This document shows positions 7,621 to 15,882 of a stretch of DNA of 64,000 nt, piece by piece. The position numbers and the translations under genes are program-made. Every line of letters starts with the position of its first letter. Position 1 is the stretch's first letter. Where the stretch lies: contig CAZRIP010000001.1 in assembly GCA_964600165.1 (NCBI GenBank), positions 23,460 through 87,459 on the forward strand. The letters run 5' to 3'. Below the pieces are notes generated by a model. It searched no databases and was not told where the DNA came from. It was given only the letters and a program-made list of their open reading frames with translations. The stretch comes from CAZRIP01 sp964600165 (GTDB taxonomy: Bacteria; Elusimicrobiota; Elusimicrobia; UBA1565; UBA9628).

Positions 7621-7971
7621 ATGGAAGACCGCCTCGAGAAGCTGCGCGCCGCGCTCAAGGCCTTCGCGCGCGAGCGCGACTGGGAGCAGTTCCATACGCC
7701 GAAGAACCTCGCCATGGCCATGTCGGTCGAGGCTTCCGAGGTCGTCGAGATCTTCCAGTGGCTGACCCCCGCGCAGTGCGAGAAGCTCGACGACAAGACC
7801 CGCGCCCACCTCGAAGACGAGCTCGGCGACACGACGATCTATCTGCTGAAGCTCGCCGACCGCTACGGGATCGACCTGATCGACGCCGCCGCGCGCAAGC
7901 TGGAAAAGGCCAAGCTCAAGTACCCGGTCGAAAAAGCGCGCGGGCGCATGACCAAGCACGACGAGCTTTAG
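7621..7971 (+). CDS. MazG-like nucleotide pyrophosphohydrolase
   Basis: 116 residues, one all-alpha NTP-pyrophosphatase domain. The metal-binding motif EASEVVE and the later EDELGDT give the ExxE...ExxD arrangement of the MazG/dCTPase superfamily. FHTPKNLAMAMSVEASEVVEIFQWL is typical of the small single-domain branch (RS21-C6/dCTPase-like). The product is expected to hydrolyse non-canonical or excess (d)NTPs to monophosphate and PPi, a housecleaning role in the cytoplasm. Confidence 0.88.
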   Translation: MEDRLEKLRAALKAFARERDWEQFHTPKNLAMAMSVEASEVVEIFQWLTPAQCEKLDDKTRAHLEDELGDTTIYLLKLADRYGIDLIDAAARKLEKAKLKYPVEKARGRMTKHDEL

Positions 7972-7977
7972 GCTGCG

Positions 7978-10665
7978 TCAGCGGCCGGCGAACTTTTCGG
8001 CGAGCGCCTTGAGCGCTTTCAAATCGAGCTTGCCCGAGCCCAGCACCGGGAACGCCTCGACCCTGTAGAAGGAGGAGGCCGACGGCGTCCACAGGCCCGG
8101 CAGGCCCTCGGCCTTGGCTTTGGCCAGCAGCGCCGGGATGTCGCCCGCGTAACCGGCGTAAAGAACGACCAGCCGCTCGCCGCGCTGCTCGTCGGGCACG
8201 GCCGTCACGACGAAAGTCTGCTCGGCGAGGCCGGCCGCTTTGTGCAGCCTCTCCTCGACGGCCTCGTGGGGGGCCATCTCGCCTGCAATCTTTGAAAAAC
8301 GACTACCCCACCTGCCCTTCAGGTAGATAAAGCCGTCGCGGTCGATCACGGCGACGTCGCCGGTCGCGTACCAGCCGTCCTTGAGGACCTCGGCCGTCTT
8401 CTCGGGCTCGTTCAAGTAGCCGCGCATGACGTGCGGGCCCTTGATCATCAAGAGGCCCTGCCGGCCGTAAGGCAATTTCGCGCCGGTCTCGGGATCGACG
8501 ACCTTGGCCGCCGTGCCGGGCAGGTTCTGGCCGACCGAGTCCGGCTTCGAGCCTTTCTGCGGCCCGCGGTCCGGGACGTCGACGGCCGCGACCGGCGAGA
8601 GCTCGGTCGCGCCGTAGCCCTCCAGCGGCCGCGCGCCGAACTTGGCCGCGAAGTCGTCGGCGATGGAGCCGCGCATCTTCTCGGCGCCGGCGATCACGTG
8701 GCGCAGGCTCGCGAAGGCCGCGGCCGGGATCTTCGCCGTGTAGCGCTGCAGGAAGGTCGGCGTCGCCAACAGGATCGTCGGCTTGAGCTTTTGCGCCAGC
8801 TTGGCGATGGGGCCCAGCTCGAGCGGGTGCGAGTGGTAGGCGGCCGACAGCCCGCGCGCGAGCGGGAACCACAGCGTCATCGTGTAGCCGAACGAGTGGA
8901 AGAAGGGCAGCACGCCGAGCACGGAATCGTCTTTCTTGAACGGGTAGGCCTCGGCGATCATCTCGAGGTTCGACTGGACGTTCAAGTGCGTGAGCTGGAC
9001 GCCCTTGGGCAGCGCCGTCGAGCCGCTCGTGAACACGATCGTGGCCTCGTCGTCGAGTGAGCGCGAGGCGTTTTTAAAGAAGAGCGACGCGACGGCCGCC
9101 CGCGGCAGCGCGCGCAACAGCGCGTAGACGGCGGCGAGCTTCCATTTGGGGATGCCGGCCATCACGTCTTCCAGATAGATCATCGGCCGGTCGGGGATGG
9201 CCGCGCCTTTCTCTTTCAAGACCTCGACGGCCTTGCGCGAGGTGACGACGGTCTCGATGCCGGCGACGTCGACGGCGTGGGCGACGGCTTCGGCGCTGGC
9301 GGTGTAGTTCAAGTTGACCGGCACCTTGCCGAGCTGCGCGAGCGCGGCGTTGGCCAGGGCCCCGCCGACCGACGGCGGCACGAGCACGCCGACGCGCCGG
9401 GCCGCGGGCAGCTTGGCGGACAGCGACGAGGCCAGCATGACGCTCGCCGCGAGCGCCTTGCCGTAGGTGAGCGTCTTGCCGGAGGAGTCGGAGAGCGCCG
9501 TCTTGCCCCAGAGTTCCTTGGCCCGGCGCAGGAAGGCGCGCGGCAGCGTCTCTCGCAGGTCGCGCACGCGCGACTCGAGAGCGCCGGCCGAGAGCTCCTG
9601 GACCTCGTCGTGCGCGGCCTGCCCCGAGACTTCTTCCAGCGGCTTGCCGAACGAGACGCCGACGCGCCGCGGCAGGGCGCGCACGGCCTCCCAAAATTTT
9701 CCGGTCCGCCCCTCGCGGCCCGAGAAATACGAGCCGGAAAGATTGTCCAAGTGCGCGGGCACGACGGGGACGTCGAGCCCGTCGACGATGCGCGTAAAGC
9801 CGGTCTTGAAGCCCGCCATGTTGCCCGTGCGCGAGAGCCGCCCCTCGGGGAAGATCACGAGGCTCTCGCCGTTTTTCAAGGCCGCGCGCGCGCGGGCCAG
9901 CGACTGCGCCGTCTTCGCGGGGTCGTCGCCGCTCTCGACGGGGATCGCGCCGAGCGCGCGGAAGAAGCGCGGCGCGCGGTCGTAGATCGAGCGCTTGAGC
10001 ATGTAGCGCATCGGGCGGTCGGCGGCCAGCGAGATCATCAGCGCGTCGACGTAGGAGACGTGGTTCGGGACGATCACGACCGGCCCGGCGGGCAGATTCT
10101 CGGCGCCGGAGACCTTGGCGCGGTAGACGAGGGCGAGGAAAGGCCAGGCCGCGGCGCGCGCCAGGCGATAATGCCGGATAAAGAAGGGCTGAGGCTCGGG
10201 CGGCAGGTCCGGCAGCGGCGGCTTGCGAAACGTTCCGGCTCCCGTCGCGCCGCTCGACGGCTCGAGGACCCCGGCGGCGGAAGCGCCCGGCGCCGCGGAG
10301 ACGGCGTCGCCCGTCGCCGCCTGGGGTGCTTGCGCGCCCTCGAAGATCGCCGCGCCCTGGCCGCGCGCCGACTCGGCCGAGGCGGCGGGCTTTTGCGCCG
10401 ACGCGGAGGCCTCGGCCGACAACGCCCCCGCTTGCGCGAGCGGAGAGGCGAGCGCCTCGGCCGGCGGCGCGACCGCCGCGTCGAGCGCTCCGGGCAGCGC
10501 CGGCTCGAGCGCCGACAGCGCGGCGGCGGCGGGCGCCATGGGCGCGACGGGCGTCAGCGGCGCGACCGGCTCGCCGCCCAAGCCGGGCACGGGCTCGAGC
10601 GTCGCCGCCGACAGCGGCGCGGCGAGCTGGAGGCAGCACAACGCCACGGCGAGAAGACGCTTCAC
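7978..10665 (-). CDS. Acyltransferase / acyl-AMP ligase fusion (Aas-like) with N-terminal signal sequence
   Basis: 895 residues from GTG 10665. Residues 1-20 are a clear signal peptide (MKRLLAVALCCLQLAAPLSA), followed by about 140 residues of Ala/Pro-rich low complexity. Then comes a PlsC-type acyltransferase with NHVSYVD (HX4D) and IFPEGRLSRTG. An adenylate-forming domain follows: FTSGSTALPKGV, YGATELSP, GWYATGDVAVIDRDGF, and the Aas-like FSKIAGEMAPHE. The domain order matches bacterial Aas, which re-acylates lysophospholipid at the inner membrane. An ATP-using enzyme behind a signal peptide is odd; the signal may instead anchor it with the active sites in the cytoplasm. TAAAAT lies 6 bases before the GTG. 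Confidence 0.85.
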   Translation of the reverse strand: MKRLLAVALCCLQLAAPLSAATLEPVPGLGGEPVAPLTPVAPMAPAAAALSALEPALPGALDAAVAPPAEALASPLAQAGALSAEASASAQKPAASAESARGQGAAIFEGAQAPQAATGDAVSAAPGASAAGVLEPSSGATGAGTFRKPPLPDLPPEPQPFFIRHYRLARAAAWPFLALVYRAKVSGAENLPAGPVVIVPNHVSYVDALMISLAADRPMRYMLKRSIYDRAPRFFRALGAIPVESGDDPAKTAQSLARARAALKNGESLVIFPEGRLSRTGNMAGFKTGFTRIVDGLDVPVVPAHLDNLSGSYFSGREGRTGKFWEAVRALPRRVGVSFGKPLEEVSGQAAHDEVQELSAGALESRVRDLRETLPRAFLRRAKELWGKTALSDSSGKTLTYGKALAASVMLASSLSAKLPAARRVGVLVPPSVGGALANAALAQLGKVPVNLNYTASAEAVAHAVDVAGIETVVTSRKAVEVLKEKGAAIPDRPMIYLEDVMAGIPKWKLAAVYALLRALPRAAVASLFFKNASRSLDDEATIVFTSGSTALPKGVQLTHLNVQSNLEMIAEAYPFKKDDSVLGVLPFFHSFGYTMTLWFPLARGLSAAYHSHPLELGPIAKLAQKLKPTILLATPTFLQRYTAKIPAAAFASLRHVIAGAEKMRGSIADDFAAKFGARPLEGYGATELSPVAAVDVPDRGPQKGSKPDSVGQNLPGTAAKVVDPETGAKLPYGRQGLLMIKGPHVMRGYLNEPEKTAEVLKDGWYATGDVAVIDRDGFIYLKGRWGSRFSKIAGEMAPHEAVEERLHKAAGLAEQTFVVTAVPDEQRGERLVVLYAGYAGDIPALLAKAKAEGLPGLWTPSASSFYRVEAFPVLGSGKLDLKALKALAEKFAGR

Positions 10666-10671
10666 TGGAAT

Positions 10672-10677
10672 ATTTTA
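10672..10677 (-). promoter_or_regulatory. Leaderless-type -10, Aas-like gene
   Basis: TAAAAT on the minus strand, six bases (ATTCCA) before GTG 10665. No ribosome site. Confidence 0.45.
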
Positions 10678-10739
10678 CGAACCGCCGCCGCGCGGCGGAA
10701 GGCCCGAAGGTCCCGGCGCGGCGGCGTCTTTGGGCCCGG

Positions 10740-11288
10740 CTAAAGCCCTCGCTCGAGGTAGACCTTCTCTTCGCCCCACGCTTTGACCGCCTGGGCGTGC
10801 ACGAAGACGCGCAGCTTGGGCGAGAGGCTCTCGTCGTCGACCAAGGCGCCGTCCAAGGCCGCGCGCGTGACTTCGGCGCGCGCGACGTAATCGCCGCGGT
10901 CGGCGTCGTACCAGGCCTCGGGCAAGGCGGCGAGCTTGCCGACCTTGCGCGCCAGCGGGCCACTTCCGGGCTCTCCGCGGGCGGCCTGCGCCGGGTAGCG
11001 CACGCCGCAGACGTCCGGCTCCGACATCGGGCGGTCGCGCCCGGAGCCGGTGAGCGCGCGGTACTCTTCTTCCAGCCTTTCGGCGTGGCAGTCGGCGAGC
11101 ACGCCCAACTCGTCCAACGCCGCGGCGCGCGCGGATTTCTCGGACTTGCCGCGCGCGAGCGCGCGGTAGGCCTGGGTGGCGCCGTCCAGGAAGAGGCCCG
11201 TCGTCTCGCCGAAGGCGTCCGGGCGCGGCGTCCTCGCCGGCGGCGCCGCGCAGCCCCACAGCGCGAGCGCGGCCAAGAGCGCTTTCAC
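10740..11288 (-). CDS. Putative lipoprotein of unknown function
   Basis: 182 residues from GTG 11288. A short signal ends in a lipobox-like ALWGC (Cys at about 13). The rest is rich in helix-forming, charged residues (QAYRALARGKSEKSARAAALDELG, ECHA-type Cys, EEEYRAL). Two further cysteines (ADCHAE and DVCGVRY) could pair in the periplasm. No family recognised. It lies upstream of the Aas-like gene on the same strand, but 75 bases apart and each has its own -10-like box. Confidence 0.55.
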   Translation of the reverse strand: MKALLAALALWGCAAPPARTPRPDAFGETTGLFLDGATQAYRALARGKSEKSARAAALDELGVLADCHAERLEEEYRALTGSGRDRPMSEPDVCGVRYPAQAARGEPGSGPLARKVGKLAALPEAWYDADRGDYVARAEVTRAALDGALVDDESLSPKLRVFVHAQAVKAWGEEKVYLERGL

Positions 11289-11294
11289 GGCTGC

Positions 11295-11300
11295 ATTCTA
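11295..11300 (-). promoter_or_regulatory. Leaderless-type -10, lipoprotein gene
   Basis: TAGAAT on the minus strand followed by six bases (GCAGCC) and GTG 11288. Confidence 0.5.
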
Positions 11301-11365
11301 GCTCAATGGCCGGCATAGAGAGAACTCTCTACCGAAGCCGCGACGCCGGGGGTATACTGGAAGTG

Positions 11366-11764
11366 ATGCCGCTTCGAATCCTCGTCGTCGACGACGACCC
11401 CGACCTGCGCGGCGCGCTGGCCGGCGTGCTCGGCGGAGACTTCGAGGTCCGCGAGGCCGAGAGCGGCGAGCGCGCCTTGGACCTGATCAAAACGGAGATT
11501 CTGCATCTGGTGCTGCTCGACGTCTCGATGCCGGGCCTGAGCGGCCTCGACGTGCTCGCGCTCTCGCGCGCTTTGGCGCCCGGGCTGCCCGTCATCATGC
11601 TGACGAGCCACCAGGACGTCGAGCTGGCGCTCGAGGCGTTGTCGCACGGCGCCGTCGAGTACGTGACCAAGCCTTTCGACGCGGGCTACATCCGCGCCGA
11701 GGTGGCGCGGCTGCTCGCGCCGCCGCCGCCGAGCGACGGGCGGCCCTGGAAGGTCGCGGCATGA
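11366..11764 (+). CDS. Single-domain response regulator (CheY-like)
   Basis: 132 residues from ATG 11366; a longer reading from 11306 adds 20 residues with no receiver homology. It has the acidic pair (VVDDDPD), the phospho-acceptor Asp in LVLLDVSMPG, the conserved Thr/Ser in MLTSHQD and the Lys in YVTKPFD. No output domain follows. The stop overlaps the start of a histidine kinase gene (ATGA at 11761), so the two form a coupled pair with the regulator first. TATACT lies 7 bases before the ATG; GGAAG could be a weak ribosome site. Confidence 0.9.
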   Translation: MPLRILVVDDDPDLRGALAGVLGGDFEVREAESGERALDLIKTEILHLVLLDVSMPGLSGLDVLALSRALAPGLPVIMLTSHQDVELALEALSHGAVEYVTKPFDAGYIRAEVARLLAPPPPSDGRPWKVAA

Positions 11765-12870
11765 GCGTCAAGACCTGGCCGCGCCCGGTCAACTTCGCGC
11801 TCGGGCTCCTGATGATCGCCGGCGTCTGGGCGATGGACCGCGACATCTCGCCCCAGGTCAGCATGGCGATCCTTTACCTCGTGCCGGTCGGCTTTGTCGC
11901 GTGGTCTTGCGGCGGGGCCTGGGGCTACGCGGCGTCGCTCTTGTCGGCGGCGGCCTGGCTGCAGGTCGACATCGCCGTCGACCACCGCTACACGTACTGG
12001 CTGATCCCGTACTGGAACGCTTTGATGCGCCTGGGCTTTTTCGCGCTCGTGGCCGCCCTGGCGGGCATCATCTCGCGGCTGCGCGAGCTCGTCGACCGCG
12101 AGCGCGAGCTCTCGCGCCTGAAAAGCGACATGGTGTCCCTCGTCAGCCACGAGTTCGGCAACTTTTTGACGACGTTCAAGCTCTCGCTGTCCTTGCTCGA
12201 GGACTCGGAGCGCGGCGCGCCGCCGGCCTCCCGCGCGCGCGCCTACGCCACCTTGAACCGCGTCTATCTGCACTTGACCTCGGCGGTCCAGAACTTCTTG
12301 AACTTGAACCGCATCGAGGCCGGCCGCTTCGTCGCGCACCTGCGCCGCACGCGGCTGCGCACGCTGCTGCACGGCATCGTGGCGCAGCTCGGGCCCGTCG
12401 TCGACGACAAGCGCATCAAGCTGCGCGTCGAGTTCCCGCCGCACCCGGTGCCGGTCAAGGCGGACCCCGACGCCGTCGCCGTCGTCGTGAGCAATCTGCT
12501 GACCAACGCCTTCAAATACACCTCCGAGGGCGGCGAGGTGACGCTGAGCCTGACGCTCGAGGCCGACGCGCCGCCGCGCGCGCGGGTGTCGGTGGAGGAC
12601 ACCGGCATCGGCATCTCGGCGGAGGACTTGGAAAAGATCATGGCCGGCTTCTACCGCGCCGAAAGCGGCCGCCGCGCGAGCGCCAAGGGCTTCGGCGTGG
12701 GCCTGATGGTCGCGCGCGATCTCTTGAAGACGCAGGGCTCGCGCCTGGAAGTGGCGAGCGAGCCCGGCCGCGGCAGCACGTTCTCCTTCACGCTGCCGCT
12801 GTGGCGCGAGAGCGAGGGCGACGCCGCGAAAGAGGCGAACGCGCGAGGCTTGGTTCGGGCGGGCTCTTAA
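11761..12870 (+). CDS. Membrane histidine kinase
   Basis: 369 residues. Residues 1-100 hold four to five membrane helices (ILYLVPVGFVAWSCGGAWGY, LIPYWNALMRLGFFALVA), a sensor module common in bacterial kinases and cyclases. Next are a short linker, the HisKA box LVSHEFGNFLTTF with the phospho-acceptor His, and the ATPase domain: N box NLLTNAFKYT, G1 DTGIGIS, G2 GFGVGLMV. The 4-base overlap with the preceding response regulator makes that protein the likely partner. What the membrane part senses is unknown. It ends 4 bases inside the convergent gene that ends at 12867. Confidence 0.92.
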   Translation: MSVKTWPRPVNFALGLLMIAGVWAMDRDISPQVSMAILYLVPVGFVAWSCGGAWGYAASLLSAAAWLQVDIAVDHRYTYWLIPYWNALMRLGFFALVAALAGIISRLRELVDRERELSRLKSDMVSLVSHEFGNFLTTFKLSLSLLEDSERGAPPASRARAYATLNRVYLHLTSAVQNFLNLNRIEAGRFVAHLRRTRLRTLLHGIVAQLGPVVDDKRIKLRVEFPPHPVPVKADPDAVAVVVSNLLTNAFKYTSEGGEVTLSLTLEADAPPRARVSVEDTGIGISAEDLEKIMAGFYRAESGRRASAKGFGVGLMVARDLLKTQGSRLEVASEPGRGSTFSFTLPLWRESEGDAAKEANARGLVRAGS

Positions 12871-13652
12871 CGGCCGGGACAGGACTGCGCCGTGCCTCCG
12901 CCCCAATATTCATGGAAGAGGCCGCCGTCGGCGTATTCGGCCACGGCGGTCACGCCGCCGCGGGCGTCCTGTTTAACCGTGTAGCGAGTCAACGGCCAGC
13001 CGGGCTCCGCGTCGATGACGACGGTATGCGCGCCGACGGCGCCCAACGCCACCGTCAGCTCCTTGCCGAGAGTGGACGGGCCCATCGCCTTCCCGTCGAC
13101 CGTGAGCCCCGCGATCCTGGGGCCGACCGTGCACGCGCAGACCGCGAGCGTCTCATGGCGGCCGTGGCGATCGTAGTCCAAGCGCGCGATGCGCACGCTC
13201 CGGGTCATCGGCGTGAGCTTGTCGGCCGGGCGGCCGTCGGGCACTCGATAAAAGCCCGCGCCGCCTCCTGAAGTCTGGTGCAGCGACGTCGTGTCGAGCG
13301 GGTCGAGCTTCTTGCGCCAATCGGCGCCCGCCGCCGGCGCCTCCGGCGTGATCGCGCCGGGGCTCAAAGTCCCGCTCTCTCCCAAGGCCGCGCCGGCCAG
13401 GCCCTCGGAGCCGGTCTCGATCGAGGCCGGGGCGGGCGCCGCCGAAAGAGGCGGCGGCGTCATGCGCGGCGCGGCGCGGAGCGCCGGCTGCACGGCGGCG
13501 GGCGCGGCGGGCGGCGGCGCGGGGCGCAACACGCGCCAGCTCGCGGCCGCCAGACAGGCGACGACGGCCAGCGCCCGCAGCGGCGAGAGCCGCGCGCGCG
13601 CCGGCCTTGCCGGCAGCGGCAGATGCGCGCGCTCGGACCACTCCTCGCCCAT
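12867..13652 (-). CDS. Membrane-anchored protein with Pro/Ala-rich linker, unknown function
   Basis: 261 residues. A basic N-terminal stretch precedes one membrane helix at about 25-41 (LRALAVVACLAAASWRVL). About 60 residues of Pro/Ala-rich linker follow, then a periplasmic beta-rich domain of about 130 residues (YRVPDGRPADKLTPMT, LDYDRHGRHETLAVCAC). It is a bitopic protein facing the periplasm; no family recognised. TATCCT lies 6 bases before ATG 13652. Confidence 0.6.
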   Translation of the reverse strand: MGEEWSERAHLPLPARPARARLSPLRALAVVACLAAASWRVLRPAPPPAAPAAVQPALRAAPRMTPPPLSAAPAPASIETGSEGLAGAALGESGTLSPGAITPEAPAAGADWRKKLDPLDTTSLHQTSGGGAGFYRVPDGRPADKLTPMTRSVRIARLDYDRHGRHETLAVCACTVGPRIAGLTVDGKAMGPSTLGKELTVALGAVGAHTVVIDAEPGWPLTRYTVKQDARGGVTAVAEYADGGLFHEYWGGGTAQSCPGR

Positions 13653-13658
13653 GGGGTC

Positions 13659-13664
13659 AGGATA
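13659..13664 (-). promoter_or_regulatory. Leaderless-type -10, gene at 13652
   Basis: TATCCT on the minus strand, six bases (GACCCC) before ATG 13652; no ribosome site. Confidence 0.5.
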
Positions 13665-13726
13665 GTCCGCGCGCGCGGGAAAGTCCAGGGGCGGCCGGGC
13701 GCGGAAGTTTTCTAGACTCTTTTTCG

Positions 13727-14176
13727 ATGGAAGACGCCTACGCGCCGGACCCTGCCAAGCTCGAAGCGCTGCTTTCGGCCAAGCCCAAGCGCGGCGGAGT
13801 CTGGGAAGCCGACGTCTTCGCGGCCTTGTCGACGGCGCGCGACGCCGACGGGGAATACCAGCCGCTGATGACCATGATCGTCGACGGCGCGACGGGCTTC
13901 GTCTTGTCCGCGCGCATGTTCGGGCGCGCCTACCGCGCGATCGACGCGTTGGGCGACGACCTGCTCGACGCCGCGGCGCGCGGGTCCGCGCTTCCCGAGA
14001 GCGTCGACGTCAAGGACGCGGCCACGGCCGCGGGGCTCGCGGCGTTCGCGGCCAAGCTCGGCGTGGCGCTGGAAAGCGACCGCCCCTTGAACGCGCTCTA
14101 CGCTGCGCGGCGCGCCTTGAGCGTCCCGCGCAGCGGCCCGGCGCGCCCGACGCGAAGGCCTACGCGTCGCGGTTAG
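13727..14176 (+). CDS. Conserved hypothetical protein
   Basis: 149 residues from ATG 13727. The middle (LMTMIVDGATGFVLSARMFG) followed by a helix and a second VDVKDAATAAGLAAF segment looks like an alpha/beta domain of the DUF6930/DUF7309 sort; this assignment is tentative. The C-terminus is Arg/Pro-rich (RSGPARPTRRPTRRG), perhaps for binding nucleic acid. TAGACT lies 8 bases before the ATG. The gene is convergent with the small membrane protein that follows. Confidence 0.55.
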   Translation: MEDAYAPDPAKLEALLSAKPKRGGVWEADVFAALSTARDADGEYQPLMTMIVDGATGFVLSARMFGRAYRAIDALGDDLLDAAARGSALPESVDVKDAATAAGLAAFAAKLGVALESDRPLNALYAARRALSVPRSGPARPTRRPTRRG

Positions 14177-14179
14177 CGG

Positions 14180-14440
14180 TCATCGCCGGCGCGAGAGAAG
14201 CAGCCACAGGACGCTCGTCGCGGCGAGGACGATGAGCAAGCCTTTGCGCGTCTCGTCCGGGGCCTCGGGAACGGCGGCGCTCGCAGGACGGGCTCGCCGG
14301 ACGCGCTCCGGGCGCCGCTCGAAGCGCGGCATGCCGGCCTCGCGGATCTCGGCCAAGTCGACCTTTCTTTGCTCGCGCAGGATCTCGCCTTCCGCGTAGG
14401 TCGGCGGGCGCTTGCGGCTTCGTTTCGCGTGTCGTGCCAT
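14180..14440 (-). CDS. Small tail-anchored membrane protein
   Basis: 86 residues. The N-terminal 65 are very basic (MARHAKRSRKRPPTYAEGE, RRPERVRRARPAS) and the C-terminus is a single membrane helix (GLLIVLAATSVLWLLLSRRR). It would sit as a tail-anchored protein with its basic part in the cytoplasm, possibly near nucleic acid or phospholipid. No family recognised. TATCCT lies 6 bases before ATG 14440. Confidence 0.6.
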   Translation of the reverse strand: MARHAKRSRKRPPTYAEGEILREQRKVDLAEIREAGMPRFERRPERVRRARPASAAVPEAPDETRKGLLIVLAATSVLWLLLSRRR

Positions 14441-14446
14441 GAGGCA

Positions 14447-14452
14447 AGGATA
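14447..14452 (-). promoter_or_regulatory. Leaderless-type -10, gene at 14440
   Basis: TATCCT on the minus strand followed by six bases (TGCCTC) and ATG 14440. Confidence 0.5.
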
Positions 14453-14495
14453 GCGCTAAACGCGCGACGGCCCCATCGCGGGCGAGTAGCAGTCT

Positions 14496-15834
14496 TTAGT
14501 CCGGCTGGGGAAGCCCGGTCAGCTCGCGGGCCGTCTTGAGAAGCCCGGCCATGCCGGCTTCCTTAGAGAGCACGTCGTCGGCGCCGGACATCAGGAACGT
14601 CTCGCGCGCGAGCTTGTTGCCGACGTACTGCGCGGTGAAGATGAGCACCTTCGGCCGCGACGCGGCGTCGAGCTGGGAGACGGCGCGCGCGACCTGGAAG
14701 CCGCTGCCGCCGGGCATGCCCTCGTCGAGCACGATCAGATCGTAGGGATTCATCGACACTTTCTCGAGCGCCTTCTTGCCGTCCTCGACGGCCTCGATCT
14801 CGTGGCCCTGGTTCCTGAACGTCGACACGATCGCCTGGCGCATCAGCTCGTCGTCGTCGGCGCAGAGCACGCGCAGCGCGCGCGCGACGGGCGCGGCCGG
14901 CGCCGTAAAGACCGACGGCAGGATCTGCGTGCGATCCTCGGGCGGCACCTCGGGCGCGGAAGGCGGCGCGCCCTCGGCGGCGTGGGCGAGCTCGGAAAAC
15001 GGCGGCGGGATGACGAGCGTCTGATCCTCGGGCTTGGGCGCCGCGATCTCGGGCAAGGAAAACTCCATCGACGGCTTAGGGTCGAAGACGGGCGTGGGTT
15101 TCTCCTCTTCCCGCTGGGCGAGATCGAGCACGGGCGGCGCTTCTTGCGGCTCGGCGGGTTCGAAGACGAGCGGCGGCGGCAGAGGCTCGGGCACGGGCGC
15201 GGGTTCGAGCGCCGGTTCGGGCGCCGGTTCGGGCGCCGGTTCGGGCGCCGGTTCGGGCGCGGGCGCCGCGTTTTTGAGATCGGAGAGCCTCTCATAAGCC
15301 GAGGCGACGGCGCTGGCCAGCTCGTCGACGCGGCGGTCGGCCCCGGCGCGGTCGCGGCGCAACTCCTCGGCCAACGCGCGCAGCTCGGCCAGGCTTTGCT
15401 CGAGCGCCTCNNNNNNNNNNNNNNNNNNNNNNNNNNNNNNNNNNNNNNNNNNNNNNNNNNNNNNNNNNNNNNNNNNNNNNNNNNNNNNNNNNNNNNNNNN
15501 NNNNNNNNNNCTCGAGCGCCTCCACGCGCGCCGAAAGCTCGTCGACGCGCTCGTCGCGCACGACGACGGGCGACGGCGGCGAAGACGCGGGAGCGATCGG
15601 GGCCAGGCGCGGGATCGAAGGCAAAGACGCCGGGGGCGCGGGCTCTTCCGCGCGAGCGGCCGCGACGAGCAGCGCGGCCAGCTCCTCGTGCTCGCGGGCG
15701 GGCCGCCAATCGGTCTCGGGCCCGCCCTCCGGGCAGACGCGCATGTCGAGGGTGAAGCCCTCGAGCGAGCGCAAGCCCGCAGCGTCGAGCGGCCCTTTGA
15801 GGCGGCGATCGTGGAAAACCCAATAACGGCTCAT
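14496..15834 (-). CDS. GYF-like / coiled-coil / receiver-domain protein (interrupted by a sequence gap)
   Basis: The N-terminus (from ATG 15834) is a GYF_2-like domain: YWVFHDRRLKGPLDAAGLRSL, then WRPAREHEELAALL. A Pro/Ala linker leads to a coiled coil (DELSARVEALE) where 100 N interrupt the sequence. Beyond the gap are more coiled coil (LAELRALAEELRRDR), a Pro/Glu-rich stretch with PEPA repeats, and a C-terminal receiver domain (VLCADDDELM, LIVLDEGMPGG, FTAQYVG, VLSKEAG). The two sides are in different frames only because the true gap length is unknown. It is probably a cytoplasmic regulator whose GYF part binds a proline-rich partner. Confidence 0.75.
15209..15256. repeat. Four tandem 12-base units
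   Basis: GCGCCGGTTCGG is repeated four times exactly. On the coding (minus) strand this encodes the PEPA repeats of the GYF-REC protein linker. Such arrays vary in copy number by slippage without breaking the frame. Confidence 0.85.
15411..15510. other. Assembly gap (100 N)
   Basis: Exactly 100 undetermined bases, the usual placeholder for a gap of unknown length. Both edges read CTCGAGCGCCTC, so the break fell in a repeated coiled-coil codon run; the missing piece may be short or even a mis-joined overlap. Confidence 0.95.
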
Positions 15835-15882
15835 GCGGAGCCTAGTATATCAGGCCTCCCGCGACGGGCAAGGTCTAATTTG

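Noticed and set aside
14496..15834. A real frameshift in the GYF-REC gene
   Set aside because: The frame change coincides with the 100-N placeholder, whose length is arbitrary.
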